Shown here one piece after another: positions 32,701 through 40,962 of a stretch of 64,000 bases of DNA. Positions within the stretch are counted from its first letter, which is position 1; every line of letters begins with the position of its first letter. The translations under genes and the position numbers were made by a program. The notes under the pieces are model-generated. The model saw only the letters and a program-made list of their open reading frames with translations. It made no database searches and had not been told where the DNA came from. Origin of the DNA: Antedon mediterranea (taxonomy: Eukaryota > Echinodermata > Crinoidea > Comatulida > Antedonidae); assembly GCF_964355755.1 (NCBI RefSeq), contig NC_092674.1:14577001-14641000 (forward strand), read 5' to 3'.

Positions 32701-34766
32701 TATTTAGATATTAAGACTAGAGTGAATTCAAGACCAAAAATAGGCGTGGCACATTTTTAAACAGCCATAACTTAAAATAACTCTGAGAGTGCATATACCT
32801 TCGCCTACTGTACTGTAAAATTCTCCTAAAAAAATATTTATATATATTTTTGTTTGTGTCTAAATGCTATGTGTTATTAGGCTAATTTTTTCACTACAAC
32901 CATGTGTATGCGAGTTTGGTGTAATGGTTATGTTAACCGGGCCTTTCAACTATACAAACCGGCCTAAACAAATAGCATTTTGACAGGCACATTTATTGGC
33001 CAGTATACATCAACCTTTTCTCACTGAAAGTCGCTATGCTGGTTATATCCTGGCACAAAATTCTATTTCTAGTAAATCATTTTTACCTATTTATTTCCAA
33101 ATTAACTATTCTTTGGTCAATTTTTTATTTATTTTTTTGTCTGTGTCAGTGATAGATAAGCCCTCCACAAGATGTGTTTTTCATCTATCTGGGCTTGTAC
33201 CTTCTTCTTTCTAAATTTTGTTTAAATATATATTGTTCATTGAAATCAATTTTGTATATGAAAGGAGTAAATAAATGTTGCTTTGAATTGCATAAGAAAC
33301 TGCTACATTTTGAACAGTTTATAGGTCTTAGGGCTTTAACACATCGTTACAGTAATAAACTCACTTATTTTAAACTTGAAATAAGGTGTTAGCTATATTA
33401 TTTATGGACAATTTCTAGAAAATGGTCTGATGAATCTAGAAACTATATGCACAGCTGTACTAAGTATAAAAAAATCTTTCTGTCGATACCAAACACAATG
33501 TTATTTATAAGTTGTCGAAATTTGACCTTTGACCTCATTTTGATCACATGACATATGTAATTGCGATTATCTCTGTTGCTATGTATTTTGGGGTATGGGT
33601 GTAATCGAAATAAATGATCAGTATAATTCCCTTTCCAATGATACCACTCGCAATCATTTTTGTTAAATCAAAATGGCGGCCACTAGTCCTATGAATAGAT
33701 AGATATATGCCGGTAACGATGCAGGTATCTATACATATATGTGGCTTGGACAGACGATCGGGGCCATGGACGATCAAGGCCACGAACGATCGGGGCCACG
33801 AACGATCGGGGCCACGAACGATCGGGGCCACGAACGATCGGGGCCACGAACGATCGGGGCCATCATAGAGACGATCAGGCCCATTTTTTTATGTGCCTTA
33901 TCGCCCATCATAGTCTTAATTGTTGGGCCCGATAGTCTTAATCGTTGGGCACCAATAGTCTTAATCGTTGGGCCCGTTAGCCAAGTGTATCGTTTGTAAA
34001 TCCGTTCCATTATAGTTTATAATTGAGTTCTCTGCATACATACTGAAATGAAGTGAAATATTGCATACTCTTTACAGGTCTAGGCCTCAATCAAGTACTT
34101 AGTTTTATTAAATTATTTTGTATCACAAACTCTTGGTGGAAAGAACACATTTAATTTATTTATAAAAAACAAAAATAAAACAATTATAATCCAAATACTT
34201 TACTTTATAATGGGCCTGAACATCCACAAAGTGTTGGTACCCGATCGTCCTTGGGCCCCGATCGTCTGTCAATTCCTCTGGACAGTCTGCACCCACCGCT
34301 TGGGTGGGGGACTGCAACTATTTTAGGCCTAATAATATTTTAAGAGAGGTCTGCCTATCATCTAAACTCACCGTGCCTAGCCTAGCCACTAGGCCAGGAG
34401 GCCTATCTATCTATTGACTTGACTTAGCCTAGCTATAGACTAGCCTATGCCTGGCTATCTATAGATCTGCATAGCCTTAAGCCGCCTAGTTAGTAGTGGC
34501 CTAGGCTAGGCCTAGTACTTCATTCAGTGGGCCCCTCTCACTCATTGGACTGCCCTATCTCTACTACTAGGCTAGTTAGTAGGCCTAGCTAGGGAGGCCT
34601 AAATAATATACAGTATAGCCTAGGCCTAGCCTATAATAGGCCTACAAGGCTAGGCCTAGCTAGGTAGGCCTAGTATGGCCGGGTTTGTATTATTATCGGA
34701 CACACTAATGCCTAAATGTATAATATAATAATAATAATTAAAATCCCTACCAGAACCACTAGCCAT
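17570..34766 (-). CDS. GYG: Glycogenin glucosyltransferase, catalytic domain in six exons
   Basis: Glycogenin primes glycogen synthesis in the cytosol: it transfers glucose from UDP-glucose to its own tyrosine, and glycogen synthase then extends the chain. Coding exons are 34766-34751, 30257-30116, 29123-28949, 28089-27927, 19042-18916 and 17756-17570, all with GT-AG borders and matching phases, giving 270 codons. The GT8 fold is complete: N-terminal [34 protein letters not shown] with the Mn/UDP-binding DAD at residues 107-109, [32 protein letters not shown], acceptor Tyr at about residue 200 in SYSYKPAF, and [10 protein letters not shown]. The C-terminal linker and the synthase-binding tail are not identified; they may lie at 16.8 kb and beyond the left edge. 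Intron 4 (8.9 kb) carries very large tandem arrays. One gene serves here; whether it is GYG1 or GYG2-like cannot be told. Confidence 0.93.
17796..18422. mobile_element. TTAA-flanked element T1, complete copy
   Basis: It starts AGCCCCATTCCCT and ends AGGGAAGGGGTCT, imperfect inverted repeats, with TTAA on both sides (17792-17795, 18423-18426). At 627 bp it is the intact reference for the family; related copies are at 1476-1937, 12109-14280 and 54850-55270. It lies in glycogenin intron 5. A transposase is absent. The TTAA duplication suggests mobilisation by a piggyBac-type enzyme, which is inference. Confidence 0.75.
18427..18915. other. Glycogenin intron 5, no gene seen
   Basis: The block near 18640-18720 shares CTATGCCTATCACATGCT-like sequence with 27750-27775, where it adjoins a 5S-like SINE; it is probably a SINE body fragment. 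Nothing else was recognised. Confidence 0.45.
18916..19042 (-). CDS. GYG: Glycogenin coding exon 5
   Basis: Bounded by TTTCAG|GGGG and TTAA|GTAAGT. It encodes [14 protein letters not shown] and [17 protein letters not shown]; the Tyr in SYSY corresponds to the self-glucosylated Tyr195 of human glycogenin-1. Confidence 0.92.
19132..19307. repeat. 44 bp tandem array, four copies
   Basis: A unit starting CCATAATCTATTGCATGGTG and ending TTTAGTGGTTCTATT repeats four times with almost no differences. It lies in glycogenin intron 4, just upstream of exon 5. Confidence 0.92.
19521..19657. repeat. Fold-back element with perfect 34 bp arms
   Basis: Arms 19542-19575 and 19602-19635 are perfect inverted complements (GTGTAATGGTACAAATAATG and onward) around a 26 nt loop. 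Outer arms ACAAATAATGA also pair with mismatches, giving a fold-back of about 137 bp. It has no coding content and sits in glycogenin intron 4. A MITE or a hairpin arising from a local inverted duplication would both fit. Confidence 0.85.
19658..20239. other. Glycogenin intron 4, no feature seen
   Basis: An open stretch at 19752-20006 has no conserved pattern and is treated as chance. Confidence 0.4.
20240..20760 (+). repeat. Dispersed repeat R3, forward copy
   Basis: About 500 bp match, in reverse complement, the copy at 43228-43720: TTCCTTATGGCCAGGAATCG, GCGGTCTACGCACGATTTTA, ACGTGCGTAGCGCATATAAC and the CGAAATTGCTTTATACGAGC end. The word GTGCGTAGCGCATATAACGCTT is tandemly duplicated near 20480-20530. 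The family is unknown and no coding capacity was seen. Confidence 0.75.
20761..21148. other. Glycogenin intron 4, no feature seen
   Basis: AT-rich sequence without recognised structure. Confidence 0.4.
21151..21935. mobile_element. 785 bp TIR element with GTATAAGTCGCAC ends
   Basis: Ends CCGTATATTTCGGTGTATAA and, inverted, CCGTATATTTCCGTGTATAA, both continuing GTCGCAC (27 bp, one mismatch). The flanking dinucleotide is TA on both sides (21149-21150, 21936-21937). GTATAAGACGCACC is repeated inside both ends, a subterminal motif. A TA duplication would fit Tc1/mariner-like mobilisation, but the ends are self-complementary enough that the true border is uncertain. No transposase was found. Confidence 0.7.
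21938..22424. other. Glycogenin intron 4, no feature seen
   Basis: A short ATCA-type microsatellite (AATCAATCAATCAATAT) lies near 22296-22312. Nothing else was recognised. Confidence 0.4.
22425..24911. repeat. 71-73 bp satellite array, about 34 copies
   Basis: The unit runs AATAGAGGTTTTACAATACT, ACATAGGGAAATCATTCAAC, AGAATTACACAATTTATGAA, GGTGTCCCCTT. Variants recur: ACAATAC versus ACTATAC, GGAAATC versus GGAATC, GAATTACAC versus GAATATTAAGC, GTGTCC versus GTGTCA. The 5' copies are mostly the TTACAC type and the 3' copies the TATTAAGC type. It fills 2.5 kb of glycogenin intron 4. Open frames across it are produced by the repeat, not by a gene. Confidence 0.95.
24912..25867. other. Non-satellite insert between satellite blocks
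   Basis: About 955 bp of unrelated sequence interrupts the satellite; the array resumes at 25868 in the same orientation. Near its left edge, CCAGACGGAGT (24923-24933) and ACTCCGTCTGG (25010-25020) form a small inverted repeat. No terminal repeats spanning the whole insert were found, and no coding frame. Confidence 0.55.
25868..26040. repeat. Satellite remnant, two to three copies
   Basis: Same unit as 22425-24911 (AATAGAGGTTTTACAATACT, GAATTACACAATTTATGAAG), with decayed outer copies. Confidence 0.9.
26041..27088. other. Glycogenin intron 4, no feature seen
   Basis: AT-rich sequence, no recognised repeat or exon. Confidence 0.4.
27089..27689. repeat. 54-55 bp tandem array, 11 copies
   Basis: The unit CTTGTCTGTATTGTGTGTGT, AGTGCCCTTGTTAACATGCA, TTATATGCACACGG repeats about 11 times; some units have an extra T (TTGTTTAAC). 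Because 54 is a multiple of three, long open frames appear on both strands; they are by-products. It lies in glycogenin intron 4, 240 bp from exon 4. Confidence 0.95.
27806..27900 (-). repeat. 5S rRNA-derived SINE head, copy 1
   Basis: On the minus strand this reads as diverged 5S rRNA: AGATCACCGAAGTTGAGCAA and TGGATGGGAGACTGTTTGGG correspond to the A-box/C-box internal promoter region of 5S. It is too diverged to be a functional 5S gene. SINE3-type elements carry such heads. Confidence 0.7.
27927..28089 (-). CDS. GYG: Glycogenin coding exon 4
   Basis: Bounded by GATAG|GTTC and GATG|GTAAGT. It encodes [33 protein letters not shown] and CAVTHGSFD, the most conserved core of glycogenin. Confidence 0.95.
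28181..28282 (-). repeat. 5S rRNA-derived SINE head, copy 2
   Basis: The minus strand reads GTTCTCGTCAGATCACCGAA, GTTAATCAACATTGGGCC and ATCTGGGAATATCGGGTGCT, collinear with 5S rRNA from the middle to the 3' end. It lies in glycogenin intron 3. Confidence 0.75.
28283..28673. other. Glycogenin intron 3, no gene seen
   Basis: An open stretch at 28352-28633 lacks conserved features. AT-rich. Confidence 0.4.
28677..28807. mobile_element. 131 bp MITE with TTA target duplication
   Basis: Ends AGCTCTGTCCACACTATCAA and, inverted, AGCGCTGTCTACACTATCAA; the pairing continues inward through TTTGACAAAAA and TGTGATGT. TTA flanks both sides (28674-28676, 28808-28810). The size, the extended inverted repeat and the TTA duplication fit a Harbinger-type MITE. 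It lies in glycogenin intron 3. Confidence 0.8.
28949..29123 (-). CDS. GYG: Glycogenin coding exon 3
   Basis: Bounded by TTGCAG|ACAA and TTG|GTGAAT. It encodes [20 protein letters not shown] and CVFLDADCL; the DAD triplet is the DxD metal/UDP site of GT8 enzymes. Confidence 0.95.
29130..29964. other. Glycogenin intron 2, no gene seen
   Basis: An imperfect inverted repeat, AAACATTCATTGT/ATAATGAATGTTT, lies near 29459-29488. The rest is unrecognised; open stretches here lack conserved features. Confidence 0.4.
29965..30060 (-). repeat. 5S rRNA-derived SINE head, copy 3
   Basis: The minus strand reads AGATCACCAAAGTTAAGCAA, GATTGGATGGGAGACCATCT and GGGAATATCGAGTGCTGTA, clearly 5S-like. It lies in glycogenin intron 2, 56 bp from exon 2. 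Confidence 0.75.
30116..30257 (-). CDS. GYG: Glycogenin coding exon 2
   Basis: Bounded by TTTCCAG|TTG and ATGAG|GTATTT. It encodes [20 protein letters not shown] and [20 protein letters not shown], the UDP-glucose-binding N-terminal strands. Confidence 0.95.
30569..31855. mobile_element. hAT-type nonautonomous element
   Basis: It starts CAGTGGCGTATCCAG and ends CTGGATACGCCACTG (perfect inverted repeats), with a perfect 8 bp target duplication GAAGCTGC at 30561-30568 and 31856-31863. The eight-base duplication and CAGTGGCG ends are diagnostic of hAT transposons. The 1287 bp interior has a G run near the left end and a long C run (31798-31830) near the right end, but no hAT transposase was found. 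It lies in glycogenin intron 1. Confidence 0.88.
31864..33055. other. Glycogenin intron 1, no gene seen
   Basis: AT-rich; no exon or recognised repeat. Confidence 0.4.
33056..33273 (+). mobile_element. LINE 3' end, copy 1
   Basis: Matches the reverse complement of 63134-63380: TTTCTAGTAAATCATTTTTA, TGTCTGTGTCAGT, CCTCCACAAGATGTGTTTTT, TTGTACCTTCTTCTT and TGAAATCAATTTTGTATATG followed by AAAGGAG. Only the 3' untranslated end and the last codons of the reverse transcriptase frame are present, as expected of a 5'-truncated LINE. Confidence 0.7.
33274..33746. other. Glycogenin intron 1, no gene seen
   Basis: No recognised feature. Confidence 0.4.
33747..34272. mobile_element. TIR element with GATCGGGGCCACGAAC repeats
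   Basis: Terminal inverted repeats GACAGACGATCGGGGCC at about 33749 and its complement ending about 34270 enclose roughly 520 bp. Inside the left end the 16 bp unit GATCGGGGCCACGAAC repeats about five times (33770-33862); further in, ATAGTCTTAATCGTTGGGC repeats three times (33910-33975). No clear target duplication is visible. The superfamily is unknown. Open frames through it are produced by the repeats. Confidence 0.65.
34300..34700. repeat. AGGCCTAG-rich low-complexity tract
   Basis: About 370 bp dominated by overlapping TAGGCCTAG and CTAGCC words. The same words occur throughout the window (12.9 kb, 13.3 kb, 18.2 kb, 51.2 kb) and seem a genome-wide compositional habit. It lies in glycogenin intron 1 just behind exon 1. 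Confidence 0.65.
34751..34766 (-). CDS. GYG: Glycogenin coding exon 1 with start codon
   Basis: ATG GCT AGT GGT TCT G|GTAGGG on the minus strand; the last G completes a Val codon with exon 2, giving MASGSVVDEAF. The short N-terminal exon, the phase match and the human glycogenin start (MTDQAFVTLTTND) make this start convincing. Confidence 0.85.
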
Positions 34767-34990
34767 AGCGCGTTAAAGAAATGAATTTCCTTGTGGATAT
34801 GGTATGAGATAATCAACCTCAGAGAAACCGGCGGCGCAAGTTAACGTGTTTCCCCAGCCCTGTTTTGTGCGCGATGAGGCGACAATTATAAAGAGTTACG
34901 ACATTGAAGATTAGAAGCCATGTTTGTGTCAAAGAATTCGCACGCTGAGGGCGCGCGCGTCTATTTTGTATAGCGTTTTCCTGTAGTTCA
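34767..34990 (-). promoter_or_regulatory. Likely glycogenin 5' UTR and promoter region
   Basis: GC- and CpG-richer than the surrounding intronic DNA (GGCGGCGCAAG, GGGCGCGCGCG). It lies directly upstream of the start codon. No TATA box at a convincing position; inferred from composition and place only. Confidence 0.4.
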
Positions 34991-36480
34991 TGCATTATTT
35001 TTAGATTTTTTTTGTCTATGAAATAACGCTTATATTCCGTTTTTATTTTAGTAATTAATTTTATTAATGGTATTAATTTTGTAACATATATATATTGTGT
35101 CTATAATAACAAAATAATAAATGCTAGGACCGACATGCAAGTCAGGATACATCAAAGCATGAACCAATACAAATTCACCCCTCTTTTTATACAGTATATG
35201 CTCTCCGTGTGTTTTTGATACAAACTTTCCGAGACTCGTTCATCATTTCATTTGTAATCATTTGCCTTTATTATTTTAATATTGTTCATACCCTATTCAA
35301 TATATTAACAAATATATCCACGACACTTTCTTATTTTATTTAGTCATCAAAGCATGCATTATGAATTGAAAATATTACATAATTGTTATTAATAGGACGT
35401 AGTTATGGGATGTTTCGTTCCAAAATCAATCAATCGAACTTTATAATGTACTAGCGCACGTGCGCGCAATATTCTTTGCCGCAAGTACTTCTGTACGCTG
35501 TGCACATCGATATTTCACCGTAAAATGTGCAATTACATTTTTTTAAATATAAGAAAAAGTTTGAAGTATTTACTTGCTCCTATACTTTACATGAATTAAC
35601 GGAGACAAGTTTGACACAAATTGATCTGCATATCACGTGACTATAATCCAATGTCGTAACTCTTTATATATATGGCTCTGGCGACAACGGCGTTGCAACG
35701 CCGCCACCACTCTGGACACCACGAGAGATAAAAACAAATTGGGAAAAATTAGACAGCGCCAACTATACTTATCTGAATAATCGAGTAAAACGTCACGTCG
35801 AGTTTGCTGCTGGTTCTGGTTGCTCTTTTTTGTCGGTCGGTTTGTCAGTCGGTTTGTTGGTCGGTAAAACAGTAACTAAACTTTGTGCACGCGACTGCAG
35901 CCATGTGTATAACCATGTTTGTGTCCGGGACTTTTCTTTAAAGTTAAGTGATTAGCGAATGAGTGGTCAAGCAATTAAGACAGTGGAACCTTAATAAAAC
36001 ATCGGCAACAAAGGTTCTAGCGGTAGAGAACAAGTTTTCTCGGTAGGTCCAGAGAGTACACATCTGGATTGTGTGCACTTTAAAGAACCTAGTACATCTT
36101 TCGCGACGAGTAGGGGGTTACCCCGCTGTACTAGATTGTCAGCATACACTGTTTCAATGGTCACCCTCTATAAATAAGGTTTGAATATAAATTTAATTTT
36201 GATAATTTGAGTCAATTATTGAATTTAGGCCACAGTGATGAACATGTGTTTTCTTAGGTTTTAAAGGTCTATTTTAATTTTCAATCGCGATCGCGGTGAT
36301 TTTTTATGTGAATAAAGATGATGGTGTTTATAGTAATCCACCGGCCTAACTCTTGTACTCAAAGACGATGGTGAGTAAATTATAAAAGTTCATGAATGTA
36401 TGCGTTCATACGGCGGAAAAATAATCAGGGCGTGGCGATAGGTTAAAAACAGACAAGGCAAATCCCAGCAAACACATACA
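34991..36480. other. Intergenic, no gene seen
   Basis: A CpG-rich patch at about 35670-35900 could be a promoter. An ATG directly followed by a donor-like GTGAGT at about 36368 could be a tiny first coding exon on the plus strand, but no partner exon was found. Confidence 0.35.
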
Positions 36481-37090
36481 ATTCAGCTAACGTTATATTT
36501 TGGTTAGCGTTTGGTTAGGTTTACTACGAACGTTCGTATAACATTCAAATAACGTTCATTCACAGAATATTTTTTTCATAACATCGTTTGAACGTTCCTT
36601 CAGAATAACATTCAAAATAAGTTTGATGGTAACATTTTCCTAACGTTATAAGAACGTTCAAAATAACGTTAAAAAATGAAAGTTATTGATTGGTAACATC
36701 TACCTACTAACTTTATAAGAAAGTTCTGAAAAACATTCAAAAATGTTATTTACATAACATTTTTGATAACATTTTCCTAACGTTGTAAGAACATACAAGA
36801 TAACGTTTACCCAACGTTATCGATAACATCTACCCAACGTCATAAGAACGTTCGGATATAATTAAAAATATGTTATTTACATAACATTATTGATAACATT
36901 TTTCTAACGTTATAAGAACGTTCGGAATAACATTCAAAATATTTTATTTACACAACATTTTGCTAGTGTTAAAAGAATTTTCAATTTTTTTAATTTACAT
37001 AACATTTTTTGAAAACGTTTTAACGTAGATAGAATGTTCATAATTATACATTCCAATACAAACGTTCAGGATAACGTTCAATGCATGACT
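36481..37090. repeat. AACGTT-rich degenerate tandem repeat
   Basis: About 16 AACGTT/GAACGTTC palindromes occur in 600 bp, embedded in a decayed unit of roughly 60-75 bp (AACATTTTCCTAACGTTATA, AGAACGTTCAAAATAACGTT, CAAAAATGTTATTTACATAA). No coding content. Confidence 0.75.
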
Positions 37091-37410
37091 TTACAGAAAC
37101 GCAAAAATCTGTATTGCCTTTAGACCGATACAATCACAGATGCAGAATTACCAATGTTTTCTCCTTCATTATGTTCTTTCACAAACAAACATGGAAGCAT
37201 AGTATGACTCTATTGCACGGACCATGTTATCAGTTGTAGGCCTACGTTGGAAGAGCTGCTGAAGTACATGTCTGTTTTGATAAGTACGGTATGTAAAGAA
37301 CTCAATAAAAGACAGCGAAAGAAGGGGTTCAGCTGACTCTACATACGTAATAACTGGTCCGGAGCATACAATTAGACAGAGTGGGCAGAAGCTTCTGACT
37401 AATGGAGTAT

Positions 37411-38140
37411 TTTAAAATGAATTTTCTCCTTAAAGAGTGGAAGATAGATCATTACTGTAATATTGTTGGTGGTAAGAACCTGGTTGCTTCATATGGTGGA
37501 GAATGCTTCAATTCCAATATGTTTCCGATCAGCAACAAAGGATGGTAGTTATGGTTGGAACTCTTGAAAGTGATTAAATCTGGACTTTCAATAGCACTAG
37601 CAAGATATCATGCATTCACAGGATGTGGCTTTACCTCAGCATTTTTTTTTAAATAGACCATATTCAAATTTAATAATTTATTAATTGTACAGTACTTGAT
37701 GTTTTTGTTTTCAGAAAAGGCAAAACTAAACCTATAGAACTTCTAGAAAACGATGAAATTAAGACACTATGTCAATATGTTTATTGACATAGGAAAGGTT
37801 GATAGTTTACACTATAGAAATCTAGGACAATCCACTAGCAAATATCAAAAGGGCACACTATGTAACAACAATATAGACTCGAAGCCACCGATGTATATCC
37901 TGACCATGGTTTGTCACCATCTGCATTTGGATGGTGTTTAGGAAAAACTACTTGAGTCAATGTGGTGTGAAGGGTCATCAATTCCCGAAACAGTGTTTTC
38001 AAATTATGACACACGTGATGAGGTGGAAAATTACAGTGAAACGGAAGAAACAGAGATCGAAGAATCGAGTGATTCTGATGGCGATGCATGGGATGGGGTG
38101 AAGACTCTGATTGAGAGAGGAATATGTGGATTTATTTAAA
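37411..38140 (+). pseudogene. Decayed transposon-type gene with HAFTGC motif
   Basis: Two pieces separated by intron-like sequence ending TTTTGTTTTCAG (37709-37720). The first ends in ALARYHAFTGCGFTSAFF; the second starts KGKTKPIELLENDEIKTLCQ. The HAFTGCD-TSAF-GKGK signature is familiar from large, uncharacterised, repeat-borne proteins abundant in marine invertebrates. In-frame stops (37785 and later) and frame shifts break it; a Glu/Ser-rich tail (ETEETEIEESSDSDGDAWDG) follows at about 38040-38095. The function of the family is unknown to me. Confidence 0.5.
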
Positions 38141-38599
38141 ATAACTTGTGCAGAAAAGTCATAATCTATCAATTAACACCTTAAACTGGTTTTTTCCTAG
38201 TAACTAGTGAAAACTGCTGTAGATAGAATAGGTACTATTATAAAGTTCTCATTGTTATTCATGCTATTTTTAGTGCACTATACTAGGGATTTTTTAAAAG
38301 GTTAGCTTTTCCGCTGATCTAGCTAATTTTTTAGAGTGGGGGTGTTTGACGGGGTCTGGCAGGCACAATCCACCATTAAAAATGTCTGGCAATGGTCAAT
38401 CATGATAGTTATGAGTTTATTGAACGTTTTTCAACCTTAAATATTTAAATAGAAATCTGAAAATGTCACGGCCATTGCATATCCACCCATTATTATAGAA
38501 GCACCACCATCTCATATGAGCGCTTTATACACAATGCTCTAATACTCAGACGCGACGAGGTAAGGCGTTTTCATAAATTTTTTTGATCAGCAGCTCTTC

Positions 38600-39142
38600 G
38601 CTATTGCACAAATGGTACGATTAAGTACATGCCCTAACCTTGCAATTCGTCTAAGGGAGGATTTCACACAATGGCAACTTTTATTGCATGTATTGGAAAC
38701 ATCTGGGGAGATGCAGGCCTAAATATATGTTGGTGGCCGGATTCTGTGTACGATCCAGCAAATGTGGAGATAATGTTTTCAGGAAAGTAGTTCTATCGAT
38801 CAGTCAGGCACTGATGATTAATGAAGCACTTATCCATCATCTTATTCAAAATGTTTGTATATCGTTAGACGAAAGAAACCAACTTGAAGATCTAGACAAG
38901 TGTATAACAGAGTTATGCTTTGTACAAAAAATAATAATAGCACAGACATATCGAATGAAAATGTAATTGATCTCGCTGCAATGAAAGAGAAGTTGATACC
39001 TCTCTTGGAAGAATTTATTACATGTGGACGGCAAGCTTCTTTGATATTTGCTTTCTTTGAGTATTTTATTAACGTAATTTTGTTGCAGCCAAACACTACA
39101 AGGTTTCTCTATCTCTATCGTCGTTCTACTTCTCATATCTGA
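38600..39142 (+). pseudogene. Coding-like remnants, possibly same decayed gene family
   Basis: Successive short open pieces in different frames on the plus strand look protein-like: ALMINEALIHHLIQNVCISL at about 38810-38870, then MKEKLIPLLEEFITCGRQAS and LIFAFFEYFINVILLQPN up to 39095. Such a stretch often accompanies the HAFTGC-type protein. The frame changes between pieces indicate decay. Identity is tentative. Confidence 0.35.
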
Positions 39143-39242
39143 GTACTCGTGACCATTCTGATGAAATCTCTCCATATATGCCGATCTTGTGATTTATTGC
39201 TTAATAGAGTTTTGGTGCATCACATATTCCCTCTATCCATCT

Positions 39243-39556
39243 TATTTTAGAGGGGTCTGCCAGGGCCAAGACAGTGTACAGATAGTCGGTAATACTTTTA
39301 GGTCATTTGGTATTTGCTTACAATGTGCTAAATCATATAACATTGGCTGCTGGTGTTATCTACAATATCTAAGGTAGGCTATACTTGGGGGGGGGGGGGG
39401 TAAATGGGGTCTCTAGTCTAACTTTAGAGGGGTCTGCCAGGGCCAAGGCAGTGTACAGATAGTCTGTAATAGGTCATTTGGTATTGCTTACAATGTGCTA
39501 AATCATATAACATTGGTCACTGGTGGTATCTACAATATCTAAGCTGGGCTATGTAG
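39243..39556. repeat. Direct duplication of about 180 bp
   Basis: 39246-39375 and 39426-39551 are close copies: AGAGGGGTCTGCCAGGGCCA, AGTGTACAGATAGTC, ACAATGTGCTAAATCATATA and ATCTACAATATCTAAG. A G run (39388-39400) lies between. Looser relatives with GGTCTGGCG and AGACAAAAAGTCTG continue to about 40030. Confidence 0.8.
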
Positions 39557-40340
39557 TTGGGGGAAGGGGGTCTATAGGGTGTCTGGCACTTGCGGTGCAG
39601 CAGACAATTAGTCTGTTGTTATCCATTTAGTGTTGTATGAACACAACTTGTTCATTTGGCATTAATTTTGAGTGGTACCTCACTCATCTATGCTATCCCC
39701 ATTTTAGGCCCTTCCTCGGGGGGTCTGGCGGGCCTATTGCAGCAGACAAAAAGTCTGTCGTTTGTGATACTGGTATAAGGATGCCAATGGGCATCCCATG
39801 GTGGTAAAATTAGGTGGTATCACTCTCATCTAACCTGGGCCGATTGTTTAGCACTTTTCGGGGTCCCCTGGGTCTAGACGCTGCAGGGGGTACCCGGCAG
39901 ACTCCCATTTTCATTGACATCAAGTGACCCCCAACACACTTAAATAGTCAGATATTGGTACCTAGCTCATCTAACCAAATGTCTCTGGGCTGCAGGTGGT
40001 CTAGACGTTAAGTCGTTGGTCCAGCATGTAACATGGCCCATGTGCACGTAGAAGAACGCATTAAACTTGTCAAAAAGGGTGGGGGATTGTATCTCGGTTT
40101 ACTGCCCAATTTACCACTAGAAGCAAGTCTAAGAACGTTAGCGGGTTTAAGTGTGTCGTTCGGTGGCTAAAGTCGATCTAAGGGAAGATGGATGAGGATA
40201 AAAAACAAATATTTTTTTTTATTATTATAACATCTCCGTCGTCATCATCACCACCATCATAATCATCTTCAACATGGTCAAATGATCTTCTTTACATTGT
40301 TTGGATGATAGTATCAGTAATTTTTGTTTCGTGTTTTTTA
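39557..40340. other. Diverged GGTCTGGC-type repeats, no gene seen
   Basis: The sequence has loosely repeated GCAGCAGACA and GTCTGGC words and a CATCATCACCACCATCAT patch near 40243. Nothing coding was recognised. Confidence 0.4.
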
Positions 40341-40351
40341 TTGTTCAGTCA

Positions 40352-40719
40352 ATGTGGCTATATGGATTTATATTGCTACCTTCAATATTATTATCTTATG
40401 ATTATTCATCAGAAAATAACGTAAAATCCATACACACGAATTTTTTCAGTAACCAAATTAGAAATCAAAATACTTATCTCATAAGATACACGAACAGATA
40501 AAAAATCAATTTGAAATCTTTTTTCCATTTAAATTATCTTAAATTAAATAAGTCCTTTTATTTTTTAATAAATGACAATAGCAATTACAAAATAGAAATA
40601 AGCAAGAAATATGTAGACTTATTTACGCTACTATCTACTCAAAATCTGGAATCGGCTTCCATTTCACATCTGTCAGTCGAAGTCCTTAACTCTCAAAACT
40701 CACTTCTTCAAATATAATA
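40352..40719 (+). pseudogene. Unrecognised open frame with signal-peptide-like start and one stop
   Basis: An acceptor-like GTTTTTTATTGTTCAG is followed directly by an ATG (40352) and MWLYGFILLPSILLSYDYSS, which resembles a signal peptide. The same frame runs to 40719 with a single TAA at 40499-40501. After it come FYFLINDNSNYKIEISK and LLSTQNLESASISHLSVEVL, faintly reminiscent of a cadherin repeat. I do not recognise it with confidence; it may be a decayed secreted or adhesion gene or a chance AT-rich frame. Confidence 0.25.
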
Positions 40720-40962
40720 TTATTATTATTATAGCGCTATGAGACAGCAGTTTAAAACGCTTTATAATGCTCACAGTATTAATATCATTATTTGGGTGTA
40801 ATTTAATATTTAACTAAATAAAATATACTGTAAAAATAAATGCATGCATAAATTATGCACCACATCGTGTCTGAAAAAGTAAATATTGCACTATAATTTT
40901 TCTGAAATTAATACTATTAATTAACCATCTACTTTTCATCATCAATATATTAGAGAATTAAT
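40720..40962 (-). other. Arylsulfatase 3' flank
   Basis: AT-rich sequence expected to hold the 3' UTR. No clear AATAAA on the minus strand was identified. Confidence 0.35.

Noticed and set aside
33739-34010. Frames rich in [16 protein letters not shown]
   Set aside because: Translations of the 16 bp GATCGGGGCCACGAAC tandem; no gene.
36355-36380. ATG immediately followed by GTGAGT as a tiny first exon
   Set aside because: No downstream exon in matching phase was recognised; chance ATG plus donor is likely.
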